Numbered from the stretch's first letter, positions 10,685-19,906 are shown. The stretch is DNA of 64,000 bases from Sphingomonas sp. BK235 (GCF_004345855.1 NZ_SLXN01000002.1:124001-188000); one strand, 5' to 3'. The notes: a model not told the origin generated them from the letters alone. Numbers and translations: made by a program.

Positions 10685-11387
10685 CGATCGCGCGCTCGCG
10701 GCCGAGCTGGCGCTCGGGGTGCTCGACGGCGCAGAGCGCGTCGCGGCGCAGGCGCGACTCGCCGCGGATCCGGCCTTCGCCGCGGAGGTGGCGCGCTGGA
10801 CCGCGTGGCTCGCACCGCTCGCGCTGGCCTATCCCGAGGTGGCGCCGCCCGCCGCGCTGGAGGCGCGCGTCCTCGCCGCGATCGAGTCTCCCGGCGCGAC
10901 GCCGCGCGACGCCGCGCCGCGGACGCGCTGGCGCCGCCGCGGTCTCGCCGCACTGGCGGGGCTGGCGGCAGCGCTGGTCGCGCTGCTGCTCGGGCCGCTG
11001 CGCGCGCCCCCGCCGCTTCCCCCGCCCGCGCCGACGCGCGCGGCGCCGCTGCTCGCCGCTCTGGTGGTGCCCGCCGGGGCGGAAGCGCCGGGGCGCGCGC
11101 CGCTCGCCGCCACCGTCGATCGCACGAGCGGCGAGATCCGCGTCGCCGCCGCGACCGTGCCGCGCGGGCGCAGCGCCGAGCTGTGGGCGATCGCGGCAGG
11201 CGGCGCGCCGGTCGCGCTGGGGCTGCTCGCGCCGGACGCGCCGACGCGGCTGACCGTCGCACCGGCGCGGCGCGCGCTGCTGCGCCCCGGCACCACGCTG
11301 GCGGTGTCGATCGAGCCGCCGGGCGGGTCGCCGGGCACCGCACCGACGGGGCCGGTGGTCGCGGCGGGGGCGCTGGCCGAGGGCTGA
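10674..11387 (+). CDS. RskA-type membrane anti-sigma factor
   Basis: A 237-residue protein with an N-terminal zinc-less anti-sigma domain (DDRALAAELALGVLDGAERVAAQARL), a membrane segment near residues 88-105 (GLAALAGLAAALVALLLG) and a periplasmic RskA domain (GRSAELWAIAAGGAPVALGLL). It would hold the upstream sigma factor inactive at the membrane. Translational overlap with the sigma gene fits the matched stoichiometry usual for such pairs. The second half is very Pro/Ala-rich. Confidence 0.88.
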   Translation: MTPDDRALAAELALGVLDGAERVAAQARLAADPAFAAEVARWTAWLAPLALAYPEVAPPAALEARVLAAIESPGATPRDAAPRTRWRRRGLAALAGLAAALVALLLGPLRAPPPLPPPAPTRAAPLLAALVVPAGAEAPGRAPLAATVDRTSGEIRVAAATVPRGRSAELWAIAAGGAPVALGLLAPDAPTRLTVAPARRALLRPGTTLAVSIEPPGGSPGTAPTGPVVAAGALAEG

Positions 11388-11453
11388 GGGCGCGACGGCG
11401 GCGCGACGCATCGCTATAGCACGCGCATCCCCCTCACGCGGACGGAAGCGACG

Positions 11454-12890
11454 ATGACCGACTCCCCCTACGACATCCCGCTCGGCCTCTATATCGCGGG
11501 CGAGTGGATCACCGCCGGACGCGACACGCAGGAGGTGCTCAACCCCGCCGATGGTATGGCGATCGGTGCGCTGCCGCTCGCCACCGCCGCCGACCTCGAC
11601 CGTGCGCTCGAGGCGGCCGAGCGCGGCTTCCGCGCGTGGCGCGCGACCGCGCCGCAGGAGCGCGCCGCGGTCCTCGCGCGCACCGCCGTGCTGGTGCGCG
11701 AGCGCGCCGACCAGCTCGCGCGGCTCGCCACGCTGGAGGAGGGCAAGCCCTTCGCCGAGGCCAAGGGCGAGGTGCTGGCGACCGCCGCGCTGCTCGACTT
11801 CCACGCCGGCGAGGCGGTGCGCATCTACGGCCGCGTGCTGCCGCGCCCGACCGGCACGCGCTCGCTGGTGCTGCACCAGCCGGTCGGCCCGGTCGCGGCC
11901 TTCTGCGCGTGGAACTTCCCGGTGATGAACCCCGTGCGCAAGCTGTCGCCCGCGATCGCGGCGGGCTGCTCGGTGATCCTCAAGCCGAGCGAGGAGACCC
12001 CGGGCGCCGCGGTGGCGATCCTGCGCTGCTTCCAGGACGCGGGCCTGCCGGGCGACGTCGCGCAGCTGGTCTTCGGCGTGCCCGACGCGGTGTCGCGCCA
12101 CCTGCTCGCCTCGCCGGTGACGCGCAAGCTCAGCTTCACCGGCTCGGTGCCGGCGGGCAAGCACCTGCTCAAGCTCGCCGCCGACACGGTGATGAAGAGC
12201 ACGATGGAGCTCGGCGGGCACGGCCCGGTGCTGGTGTTCGACGACTGCGACCTCGAGCGCACGCTCGACACGCTGGTGGCGCACAAGTTCCGCAACGCCG
12301 GCCAGGTCTGCGTGGCGCCGACGCGCTTCCACGTCCAGCAGGGCATCTACGAGCGGTTCGCGCAGGGCTTCGCCGAGCGCACCAAGGCGCTGAAGCTGGG
12401 TAACGGGCTCGACAAGGCGACGCAGATGGGGCCGATGGCCAACCCGCGCCGCCCCGAGGCGATCGCCGGGCTGGTCGAGCAGGCGGTCGGCGCCGGCGCC
12501 AAGCTGCTCACCGGCGGCGCGCGCGGCGAGGGCGAGGGCTTCTTCTTCACGCCCACGGTGCTGGCCGACGTGCCGCTGTCGAGCAGCGCGATGAACGAGG
12601 AGCCGTTCGGCCCGGTCGCGCTGATCGGCTCGTTCGCCAGCGTCGACGACGCCATCGCCGAGGCCAACCGCCTGCCCTACGGCCTGGGCGCCTATTGCTT
12701 CACCGAGAACGGCCGCCTGCAGAACCGGCTCGGCGACGAGATCGAGGCGGGGATGGTCGCGATCAACACCGTCCGGCTGAGCTGGGGCGACGCGCCGTTC
12801 GGCGGGGTGAAGGACAGCGGCTTCGGCTCGGAGGACGGCCCCGAGGGGATCGCGGCGCACCTCGTCACCAAGGCGGTGCATATCGCCTGA
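11454..12890 (+). CDS. NAD(P)-dependent aldehyde dehydrogenase (succinate-semialdehyde dehydrogenase-like)
   Basis: Oxidises an aldehyde to its acid. The 478-residue product has every ALDH landmark: the PVGPVAAFCAWNFPVMNP loop, ILKPSEETPG for cofactor, FTGSVPAGKHL, the general-base Glu in MELGGHGPV and the nucleophilic Cys in FRNAGQVCVAPTRF, then NEEPFGPV. Overall form is closest to the GabD/SSADH branch, but substrate cannot be fixed by sequence alone and no GABA genes are near. It is a single-gene unit followed by a hairpin repeat. Confidence 0.88.
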   Translation: MTDSPYDIPLGLYIAGEWITAGRDTQEVLNPADGMAIGALPLATAADLDRALEAAERGFRAWRATAPQERAAVLARTAVLVRERADQLARLATLEEGKPFAEAKGEVLATAALLDFHAGEAVRIYGRVLPRPTGTRSLVLHQPVGPVAAFCAWNFPVMNPVRKLSPAIAAGCSVILKPSEETPGAAVAILRCFQDAGLPGDVAQLVFGVPDAVSRHLLASPVTRKLSFTGSVPAGKHLLKLAADTVMKSTMELGGHGPVLVFDDCDLERTLDTLVAHKFRNAGQVCVAPTRFHVQQGIYERFAQGFAERTKALKLGNGLDKATQMGPMANPRRPEAIAGLVEQAVGAGAKLLTGGARGEGEGFFFTPTVLADVPLSSSAMNEEPFGPVALIGSFASVDDAIAEANRLPYGLGAYCFTENGRLQNRLGDEIEAGMVAINTVRLSWGDAPFGGVKDSGFGSEDGPEGIAAHLVTKAVHIA

Positions 12891-12921
12891 TATTACGCAC
12901 GACGCCGTCGATCTCACCCTT

Positions 12922-13017
12922 CGTCATCCCGGGCTTGACCCGGGATCCATGACGCCGCGCACGACGAAGCCGTTGCTCTTGCGGAGAAATGGATCCCGGC
13001 TCGAGGCCGGGATGACG
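12922..13017. repeat. Dispersed hairpin repeat, 'CGTCATCCCGG' family
   Basis: Two facing arms: CGTCATCCCGGGCTTGACC with a short hairpin at one end and CTCGAGGCCGGGATGACG at the other, each arm itself a small hairpin (CCCGGG..CCCGGG, CCCGGC..GCCGGG), around a non-conserved core with TTGCTCTTGCGGAG. Copies of the same family lie at 34448, 46894 and 55936 and a variant at 31120, always between genes. Confidence 0.85.
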
Positions 13018-13104
13018 GAGGGACAGAGTATCGAGTGGGCCGCGTCGTTCGGGTCCGCGCGTGGAGTAGCGAACCACCTCCGCCGCGGGAGCCCAACCCG
13101 CCCC

Positions 13105-13983
13105 TCAGAAGGTGTAGCCGATCCCGAGCGCGGCGAGCCATTGGTTGCGCGAGCCCGCCACCGACACCACCGGCGAGTCGCCGAAGTCGTTGAGCATGCG
13201 CTTGTAGGTGACGCCGCCGATCGCCTTCCAGCCGTGCAGCAGGTTGCCCGTCAGCGAATAGGTGCCCGCGAGGCCGAGCGTATAATGTTTCCACCCGCCG
13301 CGCGTGCGGAACTGCGGCAGCCCGCTCGCCGCCGCGCCCGCCGCGTCGACGTCGAAATAGGTCCGCGCGAAGCCGCGCTCGACGCGCTCGGCCGAGGCGA
13401 ACAGGCCGACGCCGGCCTTGAGGCTGAGCGGGGTGAAGTAATTGACCGAGGGCGACCAGATGCCGCTGCGGTGAACCCCGCTGACATCGTGGCGATAGCT
13501 CAGCGAGGCCGAGAGTTTGTCATAGGGGCTGGTGAGGACCCCGGTCTTGCCGAGCCCGACATAGCCGCCCAGCTCCACCGCGGTGTCGCGCTCGCCCAGC
13601 GCGCGGACGCGGCGGTCGTCGATCGCCTTGTCGTTGCTGCGGTTGAAGTTGATCACGCCGATCGGCCCCGCCTGGATATCCCAGCTCGGGCCGGTCGGAT
13701 TGGGGAGCAGGTCGACCGAGGCGCGATTGCCCAGCACCGTGAACGAGAAATTGTGGATCGAGCCGATCGCCGCGGGACCGGGGACGAGGCGATAGTCGTT
13801 CGACCCCTCGTAATCGGGCAGATAGGCGCCCGCCAGCGCGACGGTGACCGTGTCGCCCACCGCCCCCGGATCGGGGGTGGGGTTGGGCTCGGCCGGGACG
13901 CTCTGGGCCAGCGCCGCCGGCGCGGCGAGAAGACCGCCGCCCGCGAGCGCCACGGCGAGAACCGCGTGATGAAGGACGCGCAA
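13105..13983 (-). CDS. MipA/OmpV-family outer-membrane protein (TTG start)
   Basis: Outer-membrane beta-barrel of the MipA/OmpV family, 292 residues. The signal peptide (VLHHAVLAVALAGGGLLAAPAALAQS) is followed by alternating beta strands such as GAYLPDYEGSNDYRLVPGP near the start of the mature protein, a family hallmark, and an aromatic C terminus WLAALGIGYTF suited to barrel assembly. The frame is open well upstream, but only the TTG at 13983, with AGGGG eight bases before it, gives a clean signal peptide. Members act in peptidoglycan synthesis scaffolding or as porin-like proteins; which applies here is unknown. Confidence 0.85.
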   Translation of the reverse strand: MRVLHHAVLAVALAGGGLLAAPAALAQSVPAEPNPTPDPGAVGDTVTVALAGAYLPDYEGSNDYRLVPGPAAIGSIHNFSFTVLGNRASVDLLPNPTGPSWDIQAGPIGVINFNRSNDKAIDDRRVRALGERDTAVELGGYVGLGKTGVLTSPYDKLSASLSYRHDVSGVHRSGIWSPSVNYFTPLSLKAGVGLFASAERVERGFARTYFDVDAAGAAASGLPQFRTRGGWKHYTLGLAGTYSLTGNLLHGWKAIGGVTYKRMLNDFGDSPVVSVAGSRNQWLAALGIGYTF

Positions 13984-14053
13984 GATGGAAACCCCTGATG
14001 TTCTTATGCTGGGCGCGTAACTGCCAGGGGCCGATTTGGGTCCGCGCGTCGCG

Positions 14054-14494
14054 TCAGAGGATGTAACGCATCCGTACCTGTTGCGATTCTGCATCACTGG
14101 CGAGCGTGAAGCGCGCCGCCTTGAAGCGCGGCGGGCCGAAGCGGATCGCGGGATTGTTCGAGAAGCCGAAGCCTTCCTTGGGGATGCCCGCGAACGTGTC
14201 GAGCTTGGCATTGCCATTCTCGTCGTGGATCACCGCCACCGCATAATCGCCGCGCGGCAGCGCCGCGAAGCGCAGGCTATGCTGGCCCGCGGGGATCGAG
14301 CGCGTCACCGCGTCGCGATCGTCGACGCAATTGGGGAAATTGGCGGGGTCAGCGGTCAGGCAGACGCGGATCATGCCCTTGGCCGAGCGCATCTGCGCGA
14401 TCTCCACGTCCAGCGAGCCGACCGGCGCGTTGCTCACCAGCGGCGCCAGCAACAGGGCCGCGACCAGCGCGCGCCCGTGCCTGCCGATGCGCAC
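14054..14494 (-). CDS. DUF2141 exported protein
   Basis: Exported protein of about 146 residues with the DUF2141 core: SLDVEIAQMRSAKGMIRVCLTADPANFPNC, LPRGDYAVAVIHDENGNAKLDTFAGIPKEGFGFSNN. I take the GTG at 14494 because it begins a signal-like stretch (RIGRHGRALVAALLLAPLVS); the ATG at 14581 would add 29 polar residues. The first ~146 bases overlap the 3' end of the sterol desaturase frame. Function is unknown; the family is common in Sphingomonadales and usually sits beside envelope or lipid genes, as here. Confidence 0.75.
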   Translation of the reverse strand: MRIGRHGRALVAALLLAPLVSNAPVGSLDVEIAQMRSAKGMIRVCLTADPANFPNCVDDRDAVTRSIPAGQHSLRFAALPRGDYAVAVIHDENGNAKLDTFAGIPKEGFGFSNNPAIRFGPPRFKAARFTLASDAESQQVRMRYIL

Positions 14495-15215
14495 GCGTGA
14501 AATCGCCGAGCCCGTCGTCCGTGCCGCAGACACGGTCCCAGAAGCGGAAGTATAGCCCATAATTGCACCCGTATCGCTCATGATGCCGCTGATGATGGCT
14601 GGCCGTGATCAACCAGCCGCCGACGCGCCCCCCCCACATGAACCTCGGGAACATCTCCCACCCCATGTGGTTGGTTACCCCCATAACGGTCATGATCGTC
14701 AGCACCAGACCGAGTGCGGCGACATGGATCGGAATCACGAAGACCAGTAGCGGAATGGCAACAGCGCCGGTCACCGCCTCGATCGGGTGAAAGGCCATCG
14801 CCGCCCAGGCGGTGGGCGGGCGGCTGGCGTGATGGACCGCATGCGCCAGCTTGAACACGCGCGGCCGATGCATCCAGCGGTGCGTCCAATAGAACCAGCT
14901 GTCGTGCGCGATCAGGTAGAGCAGCACGGAGAGCGGGAGGTACCACAAGGGCAAGGCATGGACGTCCGAATAGATCCGCGTCCAGCCGTGCGTGCGCCAT
15001 CCCCAGGCGACGATGCCCGCGGGCACGCCATAGATCGCGGCCGAGGCGAGACTCCAGCCGATCTCGCGGCGGATCTGCGGGTCGAGCCCGGCGTAGAGAT
15101 CGCGATGGCGCCAGCGCGTGGCGAGCGCGAAGCCGCCGCTGGCGAGCAGGTAGCGCACCCCGACGATGAGGGTCATCGCCAGCGCCGACAGCAGGATAGC
15201 CACGATCGCGTCCAT
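14349..15215 (-). CDS. Sterol desaturase / fatty-acid hydroxylase family membrane protein
   Basis: Integral membrane di-iron oxygenase of the FA_hydroxylase superfamily, 288 residues as read. Histidine clusters are present: HDSWFYWTHRWMH, HAVHHAS, and SHHQRHHERYG, with membrane segments near residues 5-30, 55-75, 85-100 and 145-185. Substrate is not predictable. The last ~45 residues after FRFWDRVCGTDDGLGDF (THRQARARAGRGPVAG...) are low-complexity and lie over the start of the DUF2141 gene in another frame, so the native C terminus is probably extended or frameshifted here. Confidence 0.8.
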   Translation of the reverse strand: MDAIVAILLSALAMTLIVGVRYLLASGGFALATRWRHRDLYAGLDPQIRREIGWSLASAAIYGVPAGIVAWGWRTHGWTRIYSDVHALPLWYLPLSVLLYLIAHDSWFYWTHRWMHRPRVFKLAHAVHHASRPPTAWAAMAFHPIEAVTGAVAIPLLVFVIPIHVAALGLVLTIMTVMGVTNHMGWEMFPRFMWGGRVGGWLITASHHQRHHERYGCNYGLYFRFWDRVCGTDDGLGDFTRAHRQARARAGRGPVAGAAGEQRAGRLAGRGDRADALGQGHDPRLPDR

Positions 15216-15262
15216 GGCCGCGGCTTCTAGCCTAGCGCCGCCGCGCGCGATAGGCAGGGTCT

Positions 15263-16090
15263 ATGCCCGTCCGCCCCGATGACATCGCGCTCGCCCACCG
15301 CCTCGCCGACGCCGCCGGCGCGGTGATCCGGCCCTATTTCCGCCAGCCGGCCGGGCTGGAGCTCAAGGCCGACCGCTCGCCCGTCACCCGCGCCGACCGC
15401 GAGGCCGAGGAGGCGATGCGCCGCCTGCTCGACGCCGAGCGCTCGGGCGACGGCATCGTCGGCGAGGAACATGGCACCAAGGAGGGCGTCACCGGGCGGC
15501 AATGGGTGCTCGACCCGATCGACGGCACGCGCAGCTTCACCGCGGGGCGCGCGATCTTCGGCACGCTGATCGCGCTGGTCGAGGACGGCTGGCCGATCCT
15601 CGGCATCATCGACCAGCCGGTGCAGCGCGAGCGCTGGATCGGCGTCACCGGCCAGCCGACCCTGCTCAACGGCGCGCCGGCGCGCGCGCGCGCCTGCGCC
15701 GCGCTGGAAGGGGCGATCGTCGCCACCACCAGCCCGCACCTCTTCGCCGAGGGCGACGTGCCGCATTACATGGCGCTGGTCGCGGCGGCGAGCGGCGGCG
15801 CGCCGCGGCAGGGGCCGGTCTATGGCGGCGACTGCTACAATTACGGGCTGCTGGCGAGCGGACACCTCGACGTGGTGTGCGAATCGGGGCTGCAGCTCTA
15901 CGATTTCGCCGCGCTGGTCCCGGTGGTGGAGGGCGCGGGCGGGCGGATGTGCGACTGGAACGGCGACCCGTTGACCAGCGCGAGCGCGGGCCACGTCCTC
16001 GCGATCGGCGACCCGGCGCGCACCGACGACGTGCTGGAGGCGCTCCACGGCGCGCACGACCATGACGCGGATCACGCGCACGATCATTGA
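15263..16090 (+). CDS. Inositol-monophosphatase family phosphatase, HisN (histidinol-phosphatase)-like
   Basis: Mg-dependent phosphatase of 275 residues. Metal ligands are seen in GEEHG (Glu68), DPIDGTRSF (Asp84, Asp87) and the C-terminal LYDFAALVPVVEGAGG. The sequence resembles HisN-type histidinol-phosphatases (which complete histidine synthesis in many actinobacteria and alphaproteobacteria) more than SuhB, but specificity is inferred. The end is unusual: HGAHDHDADHAHDH, a His/Asp tail able to bind metal. It is divergent from the sterol desaturase with a 47-base gap. Confidence 0.8.
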   Translation: MPVRPDDIALAHRLADAAGAVIRPYFRQPAGLELKADRSPVTRADREAEEAMRRLLDAERSGDGIVGEEHGTKEGVTGRQWVLDPIDGTRSFTAGRAIFGTLIALVEDGWPILGIIDQPVQRERWIGVTGQPTLLNGAPARARACAALEGAIVATTSPHLFAEGDVPHYMALVAAASGGAPRQGPVYGGDCYNYGLLASGHLDVVCESGLQLYDFAALVPVVEGAGGRMCDWNGDPLTSASAGHVLAIGDPARTDDVLEALHGAHDHDADHAHDH

Positions 16091-16156
16091 GCCGTCGCAC
16101 CGCGGTCGCCGGCACGCGCCTATAAAGCGTCGAAGAGCGGCGCGGAGGGAACGAGC

Positions 16157-16810
16157 GTGCGGGTCGGGATCATCGGGGCGGGCCAGGTCGGCCAGGCGCT
16201 GGCGCGGCGCGCGGTGGTGGCGGGGCATGACGTGACGCTCGCCAACTCGCGCGCGCCCGAGACGATCTACGATCTCGCCGCGACGATCGGCTGCACCGCC
16301 GCGCGCGCGGCGGACGTGCCCGCGCTATCCGAGCTGGTGGTCCTCGCCATCCCCTTCGCCGCGGTGTTCGCGCTCGCGCCGCAGCTGCTCGCCGGCCGGG
16401 TGATCGCCGACGCCAACAATTACTATCCCGCACGCGACGGGCAGATCGCCGCGCTCGATTCACGCTCCACCACCACCAGCGAGATGGTGGCGCGGCACTT
16501 CCCCGCGGCGACGGTGGTGAAGGCGTTCAACGCCATCCTCGCCCGCGACCTGCGTGCGGCGCCGCTGCTGCCGGGCGGCGCGCGGCGCGCCCTGCCACTC
16601 GCGGGTGACGACGAGGGGGCGTGCGCGCAGGTGGCCGCGCTCCACGGCTCGATCGGCTATGCCGCGGTGGACGCCGGGCCGCTCGCCGAGGGATGGCGCT
16701 TCGAGCGCGCCAAGCCGGCCTATTGCGTGCCGCACGATCGCGCCGGGCTCGTCGCCGCACTGGACGCCGCCGAGCGCGACGTCGATCTGCCCGAGGGGTC
16801 GTGGCGGTGA
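16157..16810 (+). CDS. NADP-binding reductase, F420-dependent oxidoreductase-like (FNO) family
   Basis: A 217-residue Rossmann protein beginning with GTG and reading VGIIGAGQVGQALARRAVVAGHDVTLANSR, a GxGxxG fold with an Asn-Ser-Arg after the second strand that favours NADP. The remainder (ELVVLAIPFAAV, VIADANNYYPARDG, STTTSEMVARHFPAATVVKAFNAI) matches the coenzyme-F420-dependent NADP oxidoreductase-like family. No F420 genes are present, so the true substrate is unknown. It stands alone, followed by a short hairpin. Confidence 0.8.
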   Translation: MRVGIIGAGQVGQALARRAVVAGHDVTLANSRAPETIYDLAATIGCTAARAADVPALSELVVLAIPFAAVFALAPQLLAGRVIADANNYYPARDGQIAALDSRSTTTSEMVARHFPAATVVKAFNAILARDLRAAPLLPGGARRALPLAGDDEGACAQVAALHGSIGYAAVDAGPLAEGWRFERAKPAYCVPHDRAGLVAALDAAERDVDLPEGSWR

Positions 16811-16839
16811 TCGCTTGCCAGAGGCTGGTTCGCCCCGGT

Positions 16840-16867
16840 GAACCCTGCTCCTGCGTCCGCAGGAGCA
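16840..16867. repeat. Single hairpin 'CTCCTGC-GCAGGAG'
   Basis: CTGCTCCTGCGTCCGCAGGAGC forms a hairpin in the 88-base gap between two convergent genes. It is a single arm of the type seen at 4023-4100 and could serve as a bidirectional terminator. Confidence 0.55.
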
Positions 16868-16898
16868 CCCCGCTGGTTCATGCCAGGCCGATCACGCG

Positions 16899-19097
16899 CT
16901 AGAAGATCCCCAGGAACTTCTTTCGCTTGGGCGCCGCCGTCTTGCTGGTGGTGCCGGTGCCGACGTCGGTGCGCGGCTCGCCCTTGTCGTCGCGCTGTGC
17001 CGCGGCGGTCTTGCCCGCGAGGATCGGGCCGCATTGCGCCGCCTTGGCGTCACCCGGGTCGACGAACGCCAGCAGCGCCGCGACCGGCGTCGCCACCACC
17101 GCCAGCCCGAGTCCGACGCCGGCGCGCGCCACCAGCTGGGGCGAGATCACGTCGAGCTCGGGCTTGGCGAAATGTCCGCCCAGCCCGACCGGCGACTGGC
17201 CCGAGAACAGGCTGAACTTCTTCGCGTCCGCCTTGAAGGCGAGATCGAGCGCCTCGGTCTTGAAGCTGAATCCGCCGCGCGCCAGGATGACGTTCTTCCT
17301 CGTGTCGATCAGGATCGGGTCGGTCGCGGCGACGCCGTCGCGCACGGTGAAGGCGACCAGACCGCAGTTGATCTGCACCGGCTCTTTCAGCTCCTGCTCG
17401 AACATCTTCTGCACGAAGGTGCCGAGGTCGATCTCGGCGAGCTCGACGTTGCGCGTCCACAAGGTCCCCGCGGGCATCACGAAGGCGATCCGCCCGCGCG
17501 CGCTGGCGAGCGAGTCGTGGATCGTGTCGCCGCGCCCGGCGAGCTGGACCCGCCCGCGGATCGTCCCCGAGGTGCCCGATTCGGCGACGCCATAGCCGGC
17601 GAGCAGCCGCCCCATCGGCGTCGGCGCGAGGCGGATGTCGTAGCTGACTGCGCTGGGCCGCGCGCGCGTGTCGAAGACCGCGTCGGCGGCGACGTTGCCG
17701 CGCGCCATCGCGAAGGTGAGCGGCGATAGCGCCAGCCGGCCGCGCTCGAGATCGAGCACCATGTCGATGTCGGAGATCGGCACGCGGCGCGAGCGCACCA
17801 CGCCGATATGCCACTTCAGGTCGGCATCGAAGCGCTGCATCGTCGCCACCGGCAGCGCGGCGTCGGGCAGGATGCGCGCGGGCGCCGCCCCGGTCGCGGC
17901 GGCGGCGGCGACGGCGCCCTTCTCCGCGACGATATCGGGATTGTAGCCGATGAACGGCGCGGCATCGACGATGTCGAGCCGGCGCGTCGTCAGTTCCGAG
18001 TCGAGGTGGAGCCGCGTGCCGTTGGTGATGGTCAGCCGCCCGGCGACGTCGCTGTCCCCGAAGGTGCCGCGCAGCCGCGTGAAGCGATACGCGTCGCCGC
18101 TCTGCACCAGCTGCGCGCGGAGGCGGTAGGTGCGGGTATTGGGGATCGCCACGCCGATCACGTCGAGCAGGGTCGAGAGGTTGCGCCCGGTGGCGCGCAC
18201 CGCCAGCGGCACGTTCTGGAACTCGGCGAGGCTGGGCAGCGTGCCGGCGACGTCGACGGTGTTGCCCGCCGCGCGCGCGCGCGCCACCAGCGCGTTGCGG
18301 CCGCGCGCCACGGTCGCGTCGGGCGAGAGCAGCCGCGCCGCCAGCGTGAAGGGGGTGTCGCGAAGCTGGCCGGTACCGGTCAGCCCCACCGCCTGGCCGA
18401 CCCGCGCGTCGGTCGAACGGATCGTGTCGAGCTTGAGGTCGGCGAGCAACCGCATCCGCGGATCGCGGTAACGCACCTGCGTGCCGGTGACGGTGGCGTG
18501 ATCGATCCGCGGCAGGTCGAGCGGCTTGCCCGAGCCCTTGTCCTCGCTGAAGGTCCAGGTGTTGCGCGTGTGCGCGGGATCCCACTCGAGATCGACCGCG
18601 CCATTCACGAGGTCCAGCCAGTAGAGCCGGCGCTTGCCGAACAGCAGCGACAGCGGCGCGATCCGCGAGTCGATCCGCTCCGCGGCGAACAGGTTGGGCC
18701 GGGTCGCCCACCCCGGGTTGGCGATCGCGAGCCTCTCGGCGTAGAATTTGATCTGGAGCGGCGCGAAATAGAGCTGGAAGTCGCCGCCGACCGTCACCTG
18801 CCGGTGGATCAGCTTGCCGACGACGTTCTCGAACGGGCGTTTGAGGAAACGCCCCTTGGTGACATACAGCACCAGCCAGATCGCGACGAGCAGCGCCACC
18901 AGCCCGAGCAGCACGTTGCGCGCGATCCGCCAGCCACGCGCGCGCCGTCGTGCGGCGGGGGGTGGAGACGGGGGTGGGCCGTCCCCTGCCCCGCTCCGGC
19001 CCGCTCCGCTCCCGCCCTGTCCACTCCCGGCTGGCTCCGGCGCGCCGGCCGGTGGAGCGGGCACGGCGGGAACCGGCGCGGGCGGGATCGTTGCCAT
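16899..19097 (-). CDS. AsmA-family envelope protein
   Basis: A 732-residue AsmA-like protein. A Pro/Gly/Ala-rich cytoplasmic head (about 55 residues) leads to one membrane segment (about 60-79, [18 protein letters not shown]), then a very large periplasmic beta-rich region typical of AsmA ([49 protein letters not shown]) and a C-terminal AsmA_2 region ([38 protein letters not shown]). Such proteins are thought to act in phospholipid transport or outer-membrane homeostasis. It is monocistronic and divergent from rpmI. Confidence 0.88.
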   Translation of the reverse strand: MATIPPAPVPAVPAPPAGAPEPAGSGQGGSGAGRSGAGDGPPPSPPPAARRRARGWRIARNVLLGLVALLVAIWLVLYVTKGRFLKRPFENVVGKLIHRQVTVGGDFQLYFAPLQIKFYAERLAIANPGWATRPNLFAAERIDSRIAPLSLLFGKRRLYWLDLVNGAVDLEWDPAHTRNTWTFSEDKGSGKPLDLPRIDHATVTGTQVRYRDPRMRLLADLKLDTIRSTDARVGQAVGLTGTGQLRDTPFTLAARLLSPDATVARGRNALVARARAAGNTVDVAGTLPSLAEFQNVPLAVRATGRNLSTLLDVIGVAIPNTRTYRLRAQLVQSGDAYRFTRLRGTFGDSDVAGRLTITNGTRLHLDSELTTRRLDIVDAAPFIGYNPDIVAEKGAVAAAAATGAAPARILPDAALPVATMQRFDADLKWHIGVVRSRRVPISDIDMVLDLERGRLALSPLTFAMARGNVAADAVFDTRARPSAVSYDIRLAPTPMGRLLAGYGVAESGTSGTIRGRVQLAGRGDTIHDSLASARGRIAFVMPAGTLWTRNVELAEIDLGTFVQKMFEQELKEPVQINCGLVAFTVRDGVAATDPILIDTRKNVILARGGFSFKTEALDLAFKADAKKFSLFSGQSPVGLGGHFAKPELDVISPQLVARAGVGLGLAVVATPVAALLAFVDPGDAKAAQCGPILAGKTAAAQRDDKGEPRTDVGTGTTSKTAAPKRKKFLGIF

Positions 19098-19168
19098 AAC
19101 GGTCCAATCGCGCGACCCCGTTGTGCGGTTCCGCGCCGCCGGGCTCGGACAGGTGCGGATCGGGGCAG

Positions 19169-19197
19169 TTGCTTTTCGCGGGCAGCGCGGCTAAGGC
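19169..19197 (+). promoter_or_regulatory. Candidate housekeeping promoter for rpmI-rplT
   Basis: TTGCTT (19169-19174) and TAAGGC (19192-19197) are separated by 17 bases and would start transcription about 90 bases before rpmI. The elements are imperfect but are the best match in the 195-base gap between the divergent AsmA gene and rpmI. Confidence 0.4.
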
Positions 19198-19292
19198 GCG
19201 CGCTTCTCCGAGCGATCGGCGGTGACGAACGGCCCGGCCATCCAGGGCTGCCGCGGCCGTTTCAGCCGAACGCTCCAGCAGAAAGGACGAAA

Positions 19293-19496
19293 ATGCCCAA
19301 GCTCAAGACCAAGAGCGGCGTCAAGAAGCGCTTCAAGCTCACCGCCACCGGCAAGATCAAGCACGGCGTCGCCGGCAAGCGCCACCGCCTCATCAGCCAC
19401 AACGCCAAGTACATCCGCCAGAACCGCGGCACCACGGTGCTGTCGAAGGCCGACACCGCGACGGTGAAGGCCTGGGCGCCGTACGGCCTGAACTGA
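19293..19496 (+). CDS. rpmI: 50S ribosomal protein L35
   Basis: The 67-residue product [20 protein letters not shown]...[14 protein letters not shown] sequence is unmistakable bL35, a basic protein of the large subunit. The open frame extends far upstream antisense to the AsmA gene, but the ATG at 19293 follows an AAAGGA site and gives the universal MPKLKTKS start. It is co-transcribed with rplT 20 bases downstream. Confidence 0.98.
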   Translation: MPKLKTKSGVKKRFKLTATGKIKHGVAGKRHRLISHNAKYIRQNRGTTVLSKADTATVKAWAPYGLN

Positions 19497-19516
19497 GCGA
19501 CGAGGAGGACTAAGAT

Positions 19517-19882
19517 ATGGCACGCGTCAAGCGGGGCGTTACCACTCGCGCCAAGCACAAGAATATCCTGGAGCAGGCGAAGGGCTATCGCGGCCGTCGC
19601 AAGAACACCATCCGCGTCGCGCGGCAGGCGGTCGAGAAGGCCGGCCAGTACGCCTATCGCGACCGCAAGGTGAAGAAGCGGACCTTCCGCGGCCTGTGGA
19701 TCCAGCGCATCAACGCCGGCGTCCGCGCCGAGGGTCTGACCTACAGCCAGTTCATGCACGGGCTGAAGCTCGCGGGCGTGGAGCTGGACCGGAAGGTGCT
19801 GGCCGATATCGCGATGAACGAGGGCGCCGCCTTCTCCGCGATTATCGCCCAGGCGAAGGCCGCGCTGCCGCAGGCCGCCTGA
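19517..19882 (+). CDS. rplT: 50S ribosomal protein L20
   Basis: The 121-residue product [20 protein letters not shown] is standard bL20, a 23S rRNA-binding assembly protein that in other bacteria also represses its own operon. GAGGAGG stands before the ATG. The usual upstream infC and downstream pheS/pheT are not in this neighbourhood. Confidence 0.98.
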   Translation: MARVKRGVTTRAKHKNILEQAKGYRGRRKNTIRVARQAVEKAGQYAYRDRKVKKRTFRGLWIQRINAGVRAEGLTYSQFMHGLKLAGVELDRKVLADIAMNEGAAFSAIIAQAKAALPQAA

Positions 19883-19906
19883 GCCAGCGACACGGTCGAT
19901 GCGCGC

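Noticed and set aside
10668..12917. Minus-strand open frame of 749 codons over the anti-sigma and aldehyde dehydrogenase genes
   Set aside because: It spans two unrelated plus-strand genes with clear families and has no motif of its own.
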